Below are positions 24,363 to 33,611 of a stretch of DNA of 64,000 bases, one piece after another. The stretch is from VRUE01 sp963742535 (lineage in GTDB: Bacteria; Actinomycetota; Thermoleophilia; Solirubrobacterales; 70-9). Below the pieces are notes generated by a model. It was not told where the DNA came from. It ran no database searches and saw only the letters and a program-made list of their open reading frames with translations. Position 1 is the stretch's first letter, and every line of letters begins with the position of its first letter. The stretch covers positions 186,001 to 250,000 of the forward strand of contig CAVUMC010000001.1 of the NCBI GenBank assembly GCA_963742535.1, written 5' to 3'. The translations under genes and the position numbers were made by a program.

Positions 24363-25769
24363 CTAGTAGTCGCCGCCAATCGACATCATCGCAGCCAACC
24401 TCTGCAGGCTGGTGTCGTGCTCTCGGCGCACTGCCCCCTCGCTCTTGTCGGGAGCCGGTGGTTCGGAGACATCCGGATCGACAGCCTCGGGCTCTCGAAT
24501 CTTTGGCGGCTGCGTCCGCGGCGGCAGAAGTCCCTGGACGAGATCGCCGTAGAAACTTGTCACTTGACGCCGAGTATCCGCGACGAATGAGCCCTCTTTA
24601 CGGCCGTCCTTCTTGCCCATCGCCCTGGATAACGCAACGATGAAAGCTCGAGGCTCCCGCTTTGGGTCGTCTTTGAGCAACAGAAGCTCGGGCGAATGAC
24701 GGCAGTCACGCAAGAGCTCTGACCTAGTTGCTCGCACTCGATTGAAGTACACGTCGATTCGCAGGTCGTCCGGCGCATCGCGCAGCTGACGCAGAAGCCA
24801 ATTGATTCGCGTCTTTGGCCGACCTTCTTTCGGAGCCGAAACTTCAACGTTTGTCGTCACCAATCTCGTTCGCAGATTCGCCTCTACTCCTATAGGCCCA
24901 ACGGCATCGGGCACCTGGAGTGAGGATGAAAAGACTCCCTCGTCCGCAAGCCGCTGCACTGCCAGCTCGATCTGCTCCTCCAGCGTTTTACCTCTTGGCC
25001 GCAAATGCTTGACGTCGACTCCAAGTTCTTGACTCAAGTGAAGACATAGGTAGGCAATGAACTGCTCCCACCGGGAGCTGATCGTCTGCGCCTCTGGGTC
25101 GTCGGCTCGCAAGGTGCCATTGCGGGCGCTCTCGCGGACTCGAACCCAGGCACGACCCATTCCGTCAAAGCCGGCCGCACCGGACTTCTCGTCGTCCAGA
25201 TAGCGAATCAACTCACCCAAGATCCAGGCCTGATCGGGATCGCTTATGCCGCGGAAACGATGCTGAACGATCGCCTCTGTCAGCACATGCCACCACGACA
25301 AATGACAGACAGCGAGGCCTCGGAGTTTCTGACCCTTCACCACATAGGGAAGCTCGCTTGCGTCCCCTCGGATTTGGTTGGAGATCGTCAGAAGGCCGTC
25401 GAAGCCATTGGCTCTGGCGAGATCCAGGTAACGGGAGACTTGATCACTTTCGAGCACGGCGCCGTCAGTCTTGATCTCAACGAGGCAGCTCCAAGTTTTC
25501 TGACCTCGTTCGATGACTATTGCGCCATCGGGAATGTGAAGTCGCTCATCTTCGTCCTTAAAGCGCAACTCCGTGAAGGTCGAGATCTTGCCCCGATAGG
25601 CCTTCATATCTCCCAAGAGTGCATTGCAGAAATCGGGCACAGCGCCCATGACCGCGAGCAGCGCTGACGCGGCACGCTTCTCCTGCTCACCCTGGTTCCT
25701 GATTCCAGCGGTAGGCAGCAACCGCGCCGGCACCCACTCATCCTGAATCTCCAGACTCACTCCAGGCAT
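24363..25769 (-). CDS. PD-(D/E)XK nuclease-like protein of unknown function
   Basis: A 468-residue protein. Residues ~25-200 resemble an actinobacterial family of unknown function that starts with GIRNQGEQEKRAASALLAVM and continues with a nuclease-like core: IPDGAIVIERG, then CLVEIKTDGAVLESDQVSRY (Asp ... Glu-x-Lys, the PD-(D/E)XK pattern), then LLTISNQI. Further on comes a helical middle domain and a charged C-terminal half with LLRQLRDAPDDLRIDVYF; the tail is Pro/Glu-rich. A GGGAGGAG site sits just before the ATG. Base composition is visibly less GC-rich than the dnaG block beside it, and it abuts tRNA-Asn, both signs of acquisition. Defence or DNA-repair roles are inference. Confidence 0.75.
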   Translation of the reverse strand: MPGVSLEIQDEWVPARLLPTAGIRNQGEQEKRAASALLAVMGAVPDFCNALLGDMKAYRGKISTFTELRFKDEDERLHIPDGAIVIERGQKTWSCLVEIKTDGAVLESDQVSRYLDLARANGFDGLLTISNQIRGDASELPYVVKGQKLRGLAVCHLSWWHVLTEAIVQHRFRGISDPDQAWILGELIRYLDDEKSGAAGFDGMGRAWVRVRESARNGTLRADDPEAQTISSRWEQFIAYLCLHLSQELGVDVKHLRPRGKTLEEQIELAVQRLADEGVFSSSLQVPDAVGPIGVEANLRTRLVTTNVEVSAPKEGRPKTRINWLLRQLRDAPDDLRIDVYFNRVRATRSELLRDCRHSPELLLLKDDPKREPRAFIVALSRAMGKKDGRKEGSFVADTRRQVTSFYGDLVQGLLPPRTQPPKIREPEAVDPDVSEPPAPDKSEGAVRREHDTSLQRLAAMMSIGGDY

Positions 25770-25830
25770 AAAACTCCTCCCGTACCGATAAGGACGAGAT
25801 GAGTATTCGGCGCAGGTGTTAGTGAACCTT

Positions 25831-27612
25831 CTACCCGCCGACGCGCTCGGCGTGGGCGATGCGCTGGACTAGGGCGGCGCGTTCGCGGCTCAGGGCGGCG
25901 CGCTTCTCGTAGTCGCCCGCTTCACCGGCGGTGGCGATCTCGGCCTCGATGCGGCGCTGCTCGAGCAGGAGGTAGTTGAGCTCCATCGACTCGGGTGAGG
26001 CGGGCTCGTCGTGGGCGGTGATCACCAGTTCGGCGATCAGGCCGGAGAGCTCGGCGTCCTCGCGCGGCAGGTTCGAAGCGGGGTCTTGCGGGTTCTCGCG
26101 GAGCCAGGCGGCGGCGCGGGCTCCCATCGGCGAGAGGTGCGCGTCGGTAAGCCGGGCCAGGTACTCCTTGCCCTCGTCAGGCAAGGCAATGCACATCGCC
26201 AGCAGCGCCCGCTCGCGGCGTTCGCGCGAAGTCAGCTCGGCCGTCCGCCGCGGCGCTGGGGCCGGCGCCCCCCTGGAAGCTTCCGCCCCGCCGGAAGGAC
26301 CTCCGCTGGTCGGCTGCGCAGCCACCACGCGGCCCATCACCATCGCCGGCTCGAGGTCAAGCCGCTCGGCCACCCGGCGCACGAGGTCATCGCGGCTGGC
26401 GCTCTCCCCCAGTCCGGCCAAGACGGGTGCCACCTCGGCAAGGGCGCGATCTCGCTCCGCCGGCGAGGAGACGTCGGTGCGGCCGAGCACCAGGTCGACC
26501 TGGAAGGCAGTCAGCTCGACGGCGCCGTCAAGCAGGGCGCGGAAGCGCTCCGCCCCGCCCTCGGCGGCGAGCATCTCGGCCGGGTCCTCACCAGCCGGCA
26601 TCGCCGCCACCCGCAACCGCATCTTGCGCCCGGCGGCGACGCGCTGGGCACGCAGCATCGCCTCCTGCCCGGCCCCGTCGGCATCAAGCGCCAGCACCAC
26701 CTCCTCGACCATGCCGGAGAGCGCCGCCACCTGCTCGTCGGTGATCGCCGTGCCCATCACCCCCACCGCCTCCTCGATCCCGGCCTGGTGCAGGGCGAGG
26801 ACGTCGGTGTAGCCCTCGACCACGACCGCCCGCGCCTGCTTGGCGATCGCGCCCTTGGCCAGGTCAACCCCGTAGAGCATCGTGCTCTTGTGGAAGAAGT
26901 CGGTCTCGGCGGTGTTGACGTACTTCGCCCCCTGGTCGGAGCGCATCGCCCGGCCGCCGAAGCCGAGCGTACGGCCGCGGCGGTCGCGAATCGGGAACAT
27001 GATCCGCGAGCGGAAGCGGTCGTACTCGCCCCCGCCCCGCCCCCGCTGCACCAGCCCAACCCCGCGCATCTCCTCGACCTTGAAGCCGGCGCGCTGGCCG
27101 CGCAGCAGCACTTTGTCCCAGGCGCTCGGCGCGTAGCCGACGGCGAAGGCGCGCAGTGCCTCCTCGCTCAGCCCGCGCTCCAGCAAGTACTCGCGGGCTT
27201 TGGCGGCCTCATCGGACTCCCAGAGGTAGGCCGCGTAGAAGGACGCAGTGCGATCGAGCAGCTCTCCGAGGCGCCGTTTCTGTTGGCGCTTGGCCTCGGC
27301 GCGCGGGTCCTCGCGCTCACGCTCCAGCTCGACCCCGTAGCGGTCGGCGAGCAGCTCCACCGCCTCGGCGAAACCGAGCCCCTCCTTCTCCTCGATGAAC
27401 TTGATCGTGTCGCCGCCGACCCCGCAGCCGAAGCAGTGGTAGAGCTTTTCCCCGGCATCGACCGAGAACGAGGGCGTGCGCTCCTCGTGGAAGGGGCAGA
27501 GCCCGACCCAGCGCGCGCCCTGGCGGCGCAGGTCGGTGTGGGCCGAGATCACCTCGACGATGTCGACGGCCTGCTTGACCCGCTCGAGGCTGTCGCCGGA
27601 GATCAGTGCCAC
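25831..27612 (-). CDS. dnaG: DNA primase DnaG
   Basis: Synthesises RNA primers at the replication fork. 593 residues from a GTG at 27612. Order of domains: CHC2 zinc finger (CPFHEE, then CFGCG), the DnaG catalytic core, and the TOPRIM domain (VVVEGYTDVLALHQAG, ALDADGAGQEA). The C-terminal helicase-binding domain (about 440-593) is Glu/Arg-rich. The start codon overlaps the end of dgt by 10 nt, so dgt and dnaG are co-translated; this pairing is common in actinobacteria. Confidence 0.97.
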   Translation of the reverse strand: MALISGDSLERVKQAVDIVEVISAHTDLRRQGARWVGLCPFHEERTPSFSVDAGEKLYHCFGCGVGGDTIKFIEEKEGLGFAEAVELLADRYGVELEREREDPRAEAKRQQKRRLGELLDRTASFYAAYLWESDEAAKAREYLLERGLSEEALRAFAVGYAPSAWDKVLLRGQRAGFKVEEMRGVGLVQRGRGGGEYDRFRSRIMFPIRDRRGRTLGFGGRAMRSDQGAKYVNTAETDFFHKSTMLYGVDLAKGAIAKQARAVVVEGYTDVLALHQAGIEEAVGVMGTAITDEQVAALSGMVEEVVLALDADGAGQEAMLRAQRVAAGRKMRLRVAAMPAGEDPAEMLAAEGGAERFRALLDGAVELTAFQVDLVLGRTDVSSPAERDRALAEVAPVLAGLGESASRDDLVRRVAERLDLEPAMVMGRVVAAQPTSGGPSGGAEASRGAPAPAPRRTAELTSRERRERALLAMCIALPDEGKEYLARLTDAHLSPMGARAAAWLRENPQDPASNLPREDAELSGLIAELVITAHDEPASPESMELNYLLLEQRRIEAEIATAGEAGDYEKRAALSRERAALVQRIAHAERVGG

Positions 27613-28616
27613 GGCGCTTCCTCGGGGATCGTCAGCTCGGTGTACTTGGCGATGCAGTAGCGGTCGGTCATCCCCGCGAGATAGTCGGTCGCGCGTTGAC
27701 ATGCGTCGGCGCCGGGCTCCAGCTCCGGCACCTCGTCCGGGTGCTCGACGTAGTGGTCGAAGAGAGCTCGCATCGCCCGGTGGACCCGCTCGTGCTCGCC
27801 GCGCGCCACCTCGCCCAGGTAGACCCGGTCGAACATGAACTTGCGCAGGCGCAGCATCGCGCCGCCGATTTCTTCGCTCTGGACGATGTCCCCGGTGGCA
27901 CGAGAGCGCTCGACGATGTCGCGCACCAGCGTGTCGATTCGTGCCGAGCCGGTCTCGCCGAGCAGCTCGATCTCGGCCTCCGGCAGGTCGGCGGGACGCA
28001 GCACCCCCGCCCGCAGCGCGTCGTCGATGTCGTGGTTGATGTAGGCGACGCGGTCGACCAACTTGACGATCTTTCCCTCCAGCGTCGCCGGCTTGCGCGA
28101 GCCGGTGTGGTTGAGGATCCCGTCGCGTACCTGCTCGGTCAGGTTGAGCCCGCGGCCGTCGCGCTCCAGCACCTCAACCACGCGCAGCGAATGTTCGTTG
28201 TGCTTGAAGCCGCTGTCGCAGCGCTTGCGCAGGGCCGCGTCGAGCGCCTCCTCGCCAGCGTGGCCGAAGGGCGGGTGGCCGAGGTCGTGGCCGAGCCCAA
28301 TCGCCTCGGTCAGGTCCTCGTTGAGGCCGAGCGCGCGGGCAACCGTGCGAGCGATCCCGCAGGCCTCCAGGGTGTGGGTGAGGCGGGTGCGGTAGTGATC
28401 GCCCTCGGGGGCGACGAAGACCTGGGTCTTGTGCTTGAGCCGGCGAAAGGCCTTGCTGTGGACGATGCGGTCACGGTCGCGCTGGAAGGGCGTGCGCAAA
28501 GGGCTGTCGGGCTCCTCGACGCGACGCCGGGCCGGATAGGAGCGGGTTGCCTCGGGAATGAGGAATCCCTCCTCCCAGGCGCGCACGCGGTCCTCAAAGG
28601 TCACGGTTGCCTCCAT
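27603..28616 (-). CDS. dgt: Deoxyguanosinetriphosphate triphosphohydrolase-like protein (dGTPase, HD domain)
   Basis: Predicted to hydrolyse dNTPs (typically dGTP) to nucleoside and triphosphate, which controls the nucleotide pool. 337 residues with the HD-superfamily metal site: TRLTHTLEACGIART and GHDLGHPPFGHAGE, then the later VAYINHDIDDALRAG. The N-terminus has the PFQRDRDRIVHSKAFRRLKHKTQVF block of the family. ATG start. Immediately upstream of dnaG with overlap, and downstream of recO. Confidence 0.95.
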   Translation of the reverse strand: MEATVTFEDRVRAWEEGFLIPEATRSYPARRRVEEPDSPLRTPFQRDRDRIVHSKAFRRLKHKTQVFVAPEGDHYRTRLTHTLEACGIARTVARALGLNEDLTEAIGLGHDLGHPPFGHAGEEALDAALRKRCDSGFKHNEHSLRVVEVLERDGRGLNLTEQVRDGILNHTGSRKPATLEGKIVKLVDRVAYINHDIDDALRAGVLRPADLPEAEIELLGETGSARIDTLVRDIVERSRATGDIVQSEEIGGAMLRLRKFMFDRVYLGEVARGEHERVHRAMRALFDHYVEHPDEVPELEPGADACQRATDYLAGMTDRYCIAKYTELTIPEEAPWH

Positions 28617-28637
28617 GCTTCGATCCTAGAGCGGTGC

Positions 28638-29363
28638 TCAAGCCGCGGCGCGGAGCTGCACGTGCGCATGGTGCTCGAGCGTCTCGCCAACAGCGCGCTC
28701 AACTTGACGCAGATCGCGCTCCTCGGCCGGCGGAGCCTCGGCGAGCGGGCTGCCCATCGCGCCGACCATAAAGCGGTGTGCCTCCTCCGTGAGAGGGAAG
28801 GCGCCGCCTTCGCAACTGACGCAGACGACGCCACCGGCGGCGCCGGAGAAGCCGCTCAGGTGCCCGGCCTCGCCGCAGTTGGCGCAGGAGGCCAGCTCTG
28901 GAGCAAAACCCGCCGCCAACGCCAGCTTGAGGCGGAAGGAGAGCGCGGTCTCGAGGCTCGTCGCCCGCCCCGCATCGGGCTCGTCGAGCATCGCCAGGTA
29001 GCGACAGAGCAGGTTGTAGGCGGGCGGGTTGGGCTCGGCCGAATCGAGCAGGCGCAGCACCGCGTCGCAGGCACGGGCGGCAGCGTTGAGCGCCGACCCG
29101 GACGCGCGCAGGCGCGGATAGCCGTCGACGGTAGTGGCGCCGGTCACCGTCAACAGCTCACCCCGGCCTTCATGCAGGATCAGGTCGAGCCGGAAGAAGG
29201 GCTCGAGGCGGCCGCCGAAGCGCGACCTCGGTTTGCGCGCCCCCTTCGCGATCGCGCCGATCCGGCCCTTTGTCTTCGAGTAGAGGTGGAGGATGCGATC
29301 AGCCTCGCCGTAGCGAATGCTGCGCAACACCACCGCCTCTGTCTTCAGCGTCCGTCCGGCCAT
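28638..29363 (-). CDS. recO: DNA repair protein RecO
   Basis: RecFOR mediator that loads RecA onto single-stranded DNA. 241 residues: N-terminal OB fold (TEAVVLRSIRYGEADRILHL, KGRIGAIAKGARKPRSRFGG), a helical middle part, and a C-terminal zinc-finger-like element (CANCGEAGHLSGFSGAAGGV, then VCVSCEGG). ATG start. It is followed by dgt and dnaG on the same strand, consistent with a repair/replication operon. Confidence 0.95.
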   Translation of the reverse strand: MAGRTLKTEAVVLRSIRYGEADRILHLYSKTKGRIGAIAKGARKPRSRFGGRLEPFFRLDLILHEGRGELLTVTGATTVDGYPRLRASGSALNAAARACDAVLRLLDSAEPNPPAYNLLCRYLAMLDEPDAGRATSLETALSFRLKLALAAGFAPELASCANCGEAGHLSGFSGAAGGVVCVSCEGGAFPLTEEAHRFMVGAMGSPLAEAPPAEERDLRQVERAVGETLEHHAHVQLRAAA

Positions 29364-29396
29364 AGCCGATCTACGGTGAACGACAGATCGGACGCC

Positions 29397-29411
29397 GCCG
29401 CAAAATGCGGC
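29397..29411 (+). terminator. Short hairpin between mutM and recO
   Basis: GCCGC (29397-29401), loop AAAAT, GCGGC (29407-29411), then TTCTTT on the plus strand. It would be an intrinsic-terminator shape only for plus-strand transcription, but no plus-strand gene is nearby; on the minus strand it separates mutM from recO. Confidence 0.35.
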
Positions 29412-29429
29412 TTCTTTCGCCGTGAGAAC

Positions 29430-30338
29430 CTAATTGCGCTTTGTGCGCTTGCGCCGCGGGCGTTTGCGCAAGCGCACCTGGCAACTCGGGCAGTAATAAG
29501 TCGAGCGGCCGGAGACGACGATGCGGACGATCGTGCCGTCGCCGCGGGGGCAGGACTCGCCCTCACGCGTGTGGACGAGGAACTCGTCCTGCATCGTGCC
29601 CTTCTCGCCGCGACCGTCGCGGTAGTCGTCGATTGAGGCACCGCCGCCCGCGATCCCAGCTTCCAGCGCGGCGACGACGGAATCGCGCAGCGCCCCTAGA
29701 TGCTCCGTCTTCATCGACCCCGTCGGCGAGAGCGGGTGCAGGCGGGCGCGGAAGAGCGCCTCGTCGGCGTAAATGTTGCCGACCCCGGCGACCCCGGACT
29801 GGTCGAGCAGAAAGGACTTCAGCGGTGCGGTGCGATTAGCGGCCATCGCACCCAGCGCCTCCGGGGTGAAATCGGCGGAGAACGGCTCGACGCCGAGCTT
29901 GACGAAACGGGCGTCGAGCTTGGCGTTATCGATCAGGAAGGCCTCGCCGAACCGGCGCGGATCGGTGAACCAGAGCTCACGTCCGTCGTCGAGCGTGAAG
30001 CGAGCCCGCAGGTGGCGCTCGGAAACCGAGCGCTCGGCCTCGTACAGGCGTCGTCCCTCCGAGGGGTCGAGCTTGTTCTCACCCTCGACCAGGACCAGGT
30101 TGCCGGTCATCCGCAGGTGCATGACCAGGGTGCGCTCGCCATCGAGTGCCAGCAGCAGGTACTTGCCGCGGCGCCCAAGACCCTCGATCTCCGCCCCCTC
30201 GACCTTGCGCGCGAGCGTCTTCGCCTGCATCGGCCTGCACCAGCGCGCGTCAAGCACCTCCAGCCGCTCGATCGCATGACCGCGTATCTCAGGATCGAGC
30301 TGCCGGCAAACAGTCTCGACCTCCGGCAGCTCGGGCAT
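29430..30338 (-). CDS. mutM: Formamidopyrimidine-DNA glycosylase (Fpg/MutM) with one missing zinc-finger cysteine
   Basis: Excises oxidised purines such as 8-oxoguanine. 302 residues. The catalytic N-terminus PELPEVET (Pro2/Glu3), Lys in RRGKYLLL, the helix-two-turn-helix GVGNIYADEALFRARLHP and the C-terminal zinc-finger region GRSTYYCPSCQ are present. Odd point: the first half of the finger reads SCPRGDGT where the family has CxxC; the second Cys codon is GGC (Gly) at about 29537. The finger therefore has only three Cys ligands, and His/Asp substitution or loss of zinc must be assumed. Strongly basic tail (KRPRRKRTKR). Confidence 0.94.
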   Translation of the reverse strand: MPELPEVETVCRQLDPEIRGHAIERLEVLDARWCRPMQAKTLARKVEGAEIEGLGRRGKYLLLALDGERTLVMHLRMTGNLVLVEGENKLDPSEGRRLYEAERSVSERHLRARFTLDDGRELWFTDPRRFGEAFLIDNAKLDARFVKLGVEPFSADFTPEALGAMAANRTAPLKSFLLDQSGVAGVGNIYADEALFRARLHPLSPTGSMKTEHLGALRDSVVAALEAGIAGGGASIDDYRDGRGEKGTMQDEFLVHTREGESCPRGDGTIVRIVVSGRSTYYCPSCQVRLRKRPRRKRTKRN

Positions 30339-30357
30339 GCCGCAGTTCTACCGGAAT

Positions 30358-30407
30358 GCTGACTTTGCCCTTACCGGTGCCTATGGAGCGAGAAAGGCGA
30401 AGTCAGC
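30358..30407 (-). repeat. 50-nt hairpin element, copy A
   Basis: Read on the minus strand it starts GCTGACTTCGCC and ends GGCAAAGTCAGC, so 12-nt ends pair (one G-T wobble). A second element of the same length with the same ends lies at 59988-60037. It starts 2 nt after the xerD stop and ends 19 nt before the mutM start. Confidence 0.75.
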
Positions 30408-30409
30408 GG

Positions 30410-31383
<974 letters not shown>

Positions 31384-31387
<4 letters not shown>

Positions 31388-32465
31388 CCCTTGCCGCGCA
31401 AGGAGTCGCCCGCGACCGACTCGCCGAGCGCCCGGCCGGATGCCAGCGCAGCGGCGAAGAAAAGTGGATCCTCGGCGATCGTGCGGCCCATCGTGCGCGC
31501 GGGCAACCCGGCGGCCTCATAGCCGGGGAGGTCAGCCGGGGCCTCGTGCAGGCGGTGGCGCCACCCGGCGGCGTGGGCGAGGACGGCGGTCGTGACCAGG
31601 TCGTCCGCTGGGATCGGGATTTGGACCGGGGCGAGCAGCATCTTCAGCACGGTGAGGGTGTGATGACTGACGGGTTTGTGGCGCTCACGGGGATCGGCAG
31701 AAGAGAGTCGTGGCGAAAGCAGCGTCGGCAGGCCCAGAGCGAGCGCCGCATGGGCGTTGTCGAGGGCGGCGAGGCCACCGTGACCGAGGCGGCTTTCGGA
31801 GCCGATGATTCCGGGACCGGGGCCGACGATCGCGGCATCCCAGCCGAGAGCGTTGATCGCGGCGTCGATCCCACCGCTGATCGAGATCGCCTCGTGCTCG
31901 CCGCCGTAGGCCGGGCCCGCGGTGACGTGCCCGCAGAGCAGCTGCCGCTCACGCAGCTCGGCGACGTCGCGGCTGAGCGATCCCGGCAGGGCGCCTCCTC
32001 CCGTCTGCACGAAGCCGATCTTCAATCCTGGCGCGGCCTCGGCCGCCGCCCAGGCCGCCGGCGCCAGGTGCCCGTGCAGCGGAATCACCAGCACTGGATT
32101 TCGGTGCAACGTTTTTTGGTCCTGAGAGGAACCAAAAGCGTTGCGCCCCTCGGTGGTCTCGACCGCGTTCTCCGTGGGCTCGACCGCGTGTTGCAAGGAG
32201 CTGTAGTTGAGCTTCATCACGTGCTCCTCGCCGGTGGGCCCTCCCCCTCGAGCCCGCGCGACAAGTTGACGTGGACAACGTCGAAGCCGCCAGAGCCAAG
32301 TCCGAGGTCCTGCGCCTCGACGTTGACGACGACCTCGTCGCCCTCGCGTATCTCCCCCAGCAGCGTGGTGTCGGCCCAGGCCCGACGCTCCTCGCCGTCC
32401 ACCGTGACCGTTAGCGGCTGCTCCGCGACAACGACACCGCGGCGCAGCTTCAGGCGGCCGCTCAC
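31384..32465 (-). pseudogene. DUF3866 family protein, broken by one frameshift
   Basis: The N-terminal 75 residues (start GTG at 32465: KLRRGVVVAEQPLTVTV ... EGDEVVVNVEAQDLGLGSGG, FDVVHVNLSRG) and the rest (EEHVMKLNYSSLQHAVEP ... VIPLHGHLAPAAWAAAEAAP) are in different frames. They join correctly if one base is added in the GGGCCC tract near 32238. DUF3866 proteins are conserved in actinobacteria and have no known function. The gene overlaps the M20 peptidase stop (GTGA) and the xerD start. It also holds an in-frame palindromic insert (see 32106-32144). Whether the frameshift is biological or a sequencing deletion cannot be told. Confidence 0.82.
32106..32144 (-). repeat. Imperfect palindrome inserted in the DUF3866 reading frame
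   Basis: The 17-nt left arm (32106-32122) and right arm (32128-32144, GGAACCAAAAGCGTTGC) pair apart from two small offsets, with a TGAGA loop. Translated, it adds RNAFGSSQDQKTLHRN between two segments that I expect to be nearly adjacent in other family members. Behaves like a palindromic element tolerated inside a gene. Confidence 0.6.
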
Positions 32466-33577
32466 GACCCGGTTGCAGCTGCCTCGGCGACGATGCCCTC
32501 ACAGACCGCGAGCATCGCGTCGAGATTGCGCGCGCTCACCGACTCATCGGGCGTGTGGTTCGCATCGGTGCCGTTGGCCAGCAGCACGCAATCGAAGTCT
32601 TCGAGGATCAGGGCGTTGGCATCGCTGCCACCCCCGGTCGAAGTGCGCTCGGGCTCGAAGCCGGCCCGGCGAAGGCCAGCCTCGGCCAGTGCCAGCGCCC
32701 GCGAAGAGGGCGGGATCTTGTAGCCGCGGAAAAGCTCTTCGATCCGCACGTCGGCGTCACAGCCATGCTCGCTCGCCCCCCAGGTGCAGGCGTCGCTGAG
32801 CGCGCCGGCAACCTCGGCCGCCCGGCCGGCGTCGAGACTGCGCGCCTCGGCGACGATCTCGCAGTGACCGGGGACGACGTTGCCTGAGGTGCCGCCGCGG
32901 ATCACACCGACGTTCGCAGTCGTCTCCGCGTCGAGCCTGCCCAGCTCCATGCGGGAGATCGCGGCCCCCGCCGCGGCGATCGCGCTCGCCCCGTCCTCGG
33001 GACGGATGCCGGCGTGGGCCTCGACACCGTGGAAGTCGGCATTGACGCTTTGCTGGGTCGGAGAGGTAACGATCACCTCGCCGATCGTGCTGGCGTGGTC
33101 GAGTACAAAGCCGACCTTCGAGCGCAGCACGCTCGCGTCGAAAGCCTTGGCCCCCAGCAAACCTTGCTCCTCGGCCACGGTCAGCAGTAGCTCGATCCCC
33201 ACCGGCGGCGGCTCGTCTGCCTCGGCGTGGCGAGCGATCAGCTCCATGAACACCGCCACCGCGGCCTTGTTGTCGGCGCCGAGGATCGTCTCGCCGGCGC
33301 TGCAGAAGACCCCCTCAGATTCGATCACCTCGATCTGGCCCTTGTGCGGGACGGTGTCGATGTGAGCGCAGAACATCACCCACTCGTCGCTCGCACCCGG
33401 CAGTCGGGCCAGCAGGTTGCCGGCCCCGGCTTCCGCCGGTCCAGCGGCATCGTCCTCGCTCACCTCGAGCCCCAGCGCCCGCAGTTCGGCCGCGAGCGTG
33501 TCCGCCACCTCGCGCTCCTCCCCGGTCGGACTGCGAATCTCGCAGAGCCGAACGAAAGTCTCATGCAACCTCTCCAC
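32462..33577 (-). CDS. M20-family metallopeptidase (PepT/ArgE/YqjE-like)
   Basis: A 371-residue zinc peptidase, related to tripeptidase T. Metal-binding and catalytic points: AHIDTVPHKG (His, catalytic Asp), GADNKAAVAV (bridging Asp), TVAEEQGLLG (catalytic Glu pair), VLDHAST (Asp), and the C-terminal NHTPDESV (His). The lid or dimerisation domain lies in between (SVNADFHGVEAHAGIRPEDG). The GTG at 33577 is selected because the family begins with a similar ERLHETFVRL segment. The stop overlaps the DUF3866 start. Likely role: peptide turnover in the cytoplasm. Confidence 0.92.
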   Translation of the reverse strand: MERLHETFVRLCEIRSPTGEEREVADTLAAELRALGLEVSEDDAAGPAEAGAGNLLARLPGASDEWVMFCAHIDTVPHKGQIEVIESEGVFCSAGETILGADNKAAVAVFMELIARHAEADEPPPVGIELLLTVAEEQGLLGAKAFDASVLRSKVGFVLDHASTIGEVIVTSPTQQSVNADFHGVEAHAGIRPEDGASAIAAAGAAISRMELGRLDAETTANVGVIRGGTSGNVVPGHCEIVAEARSLDAGRAAEVAGALSDACTWGASEHGCDADVRIEELFRGYKIPPSSRALALAEAGLRRAGFEPERTSTGGGSDANALILEDFDCVLLANGTDANHTPDESVSARNLDAMLAVCEGIVAEAAATGS

Positions 33578-33611
33578 GGGCGACAGGCTAACCGGATGAC
33601 GCCGTGGAGCG

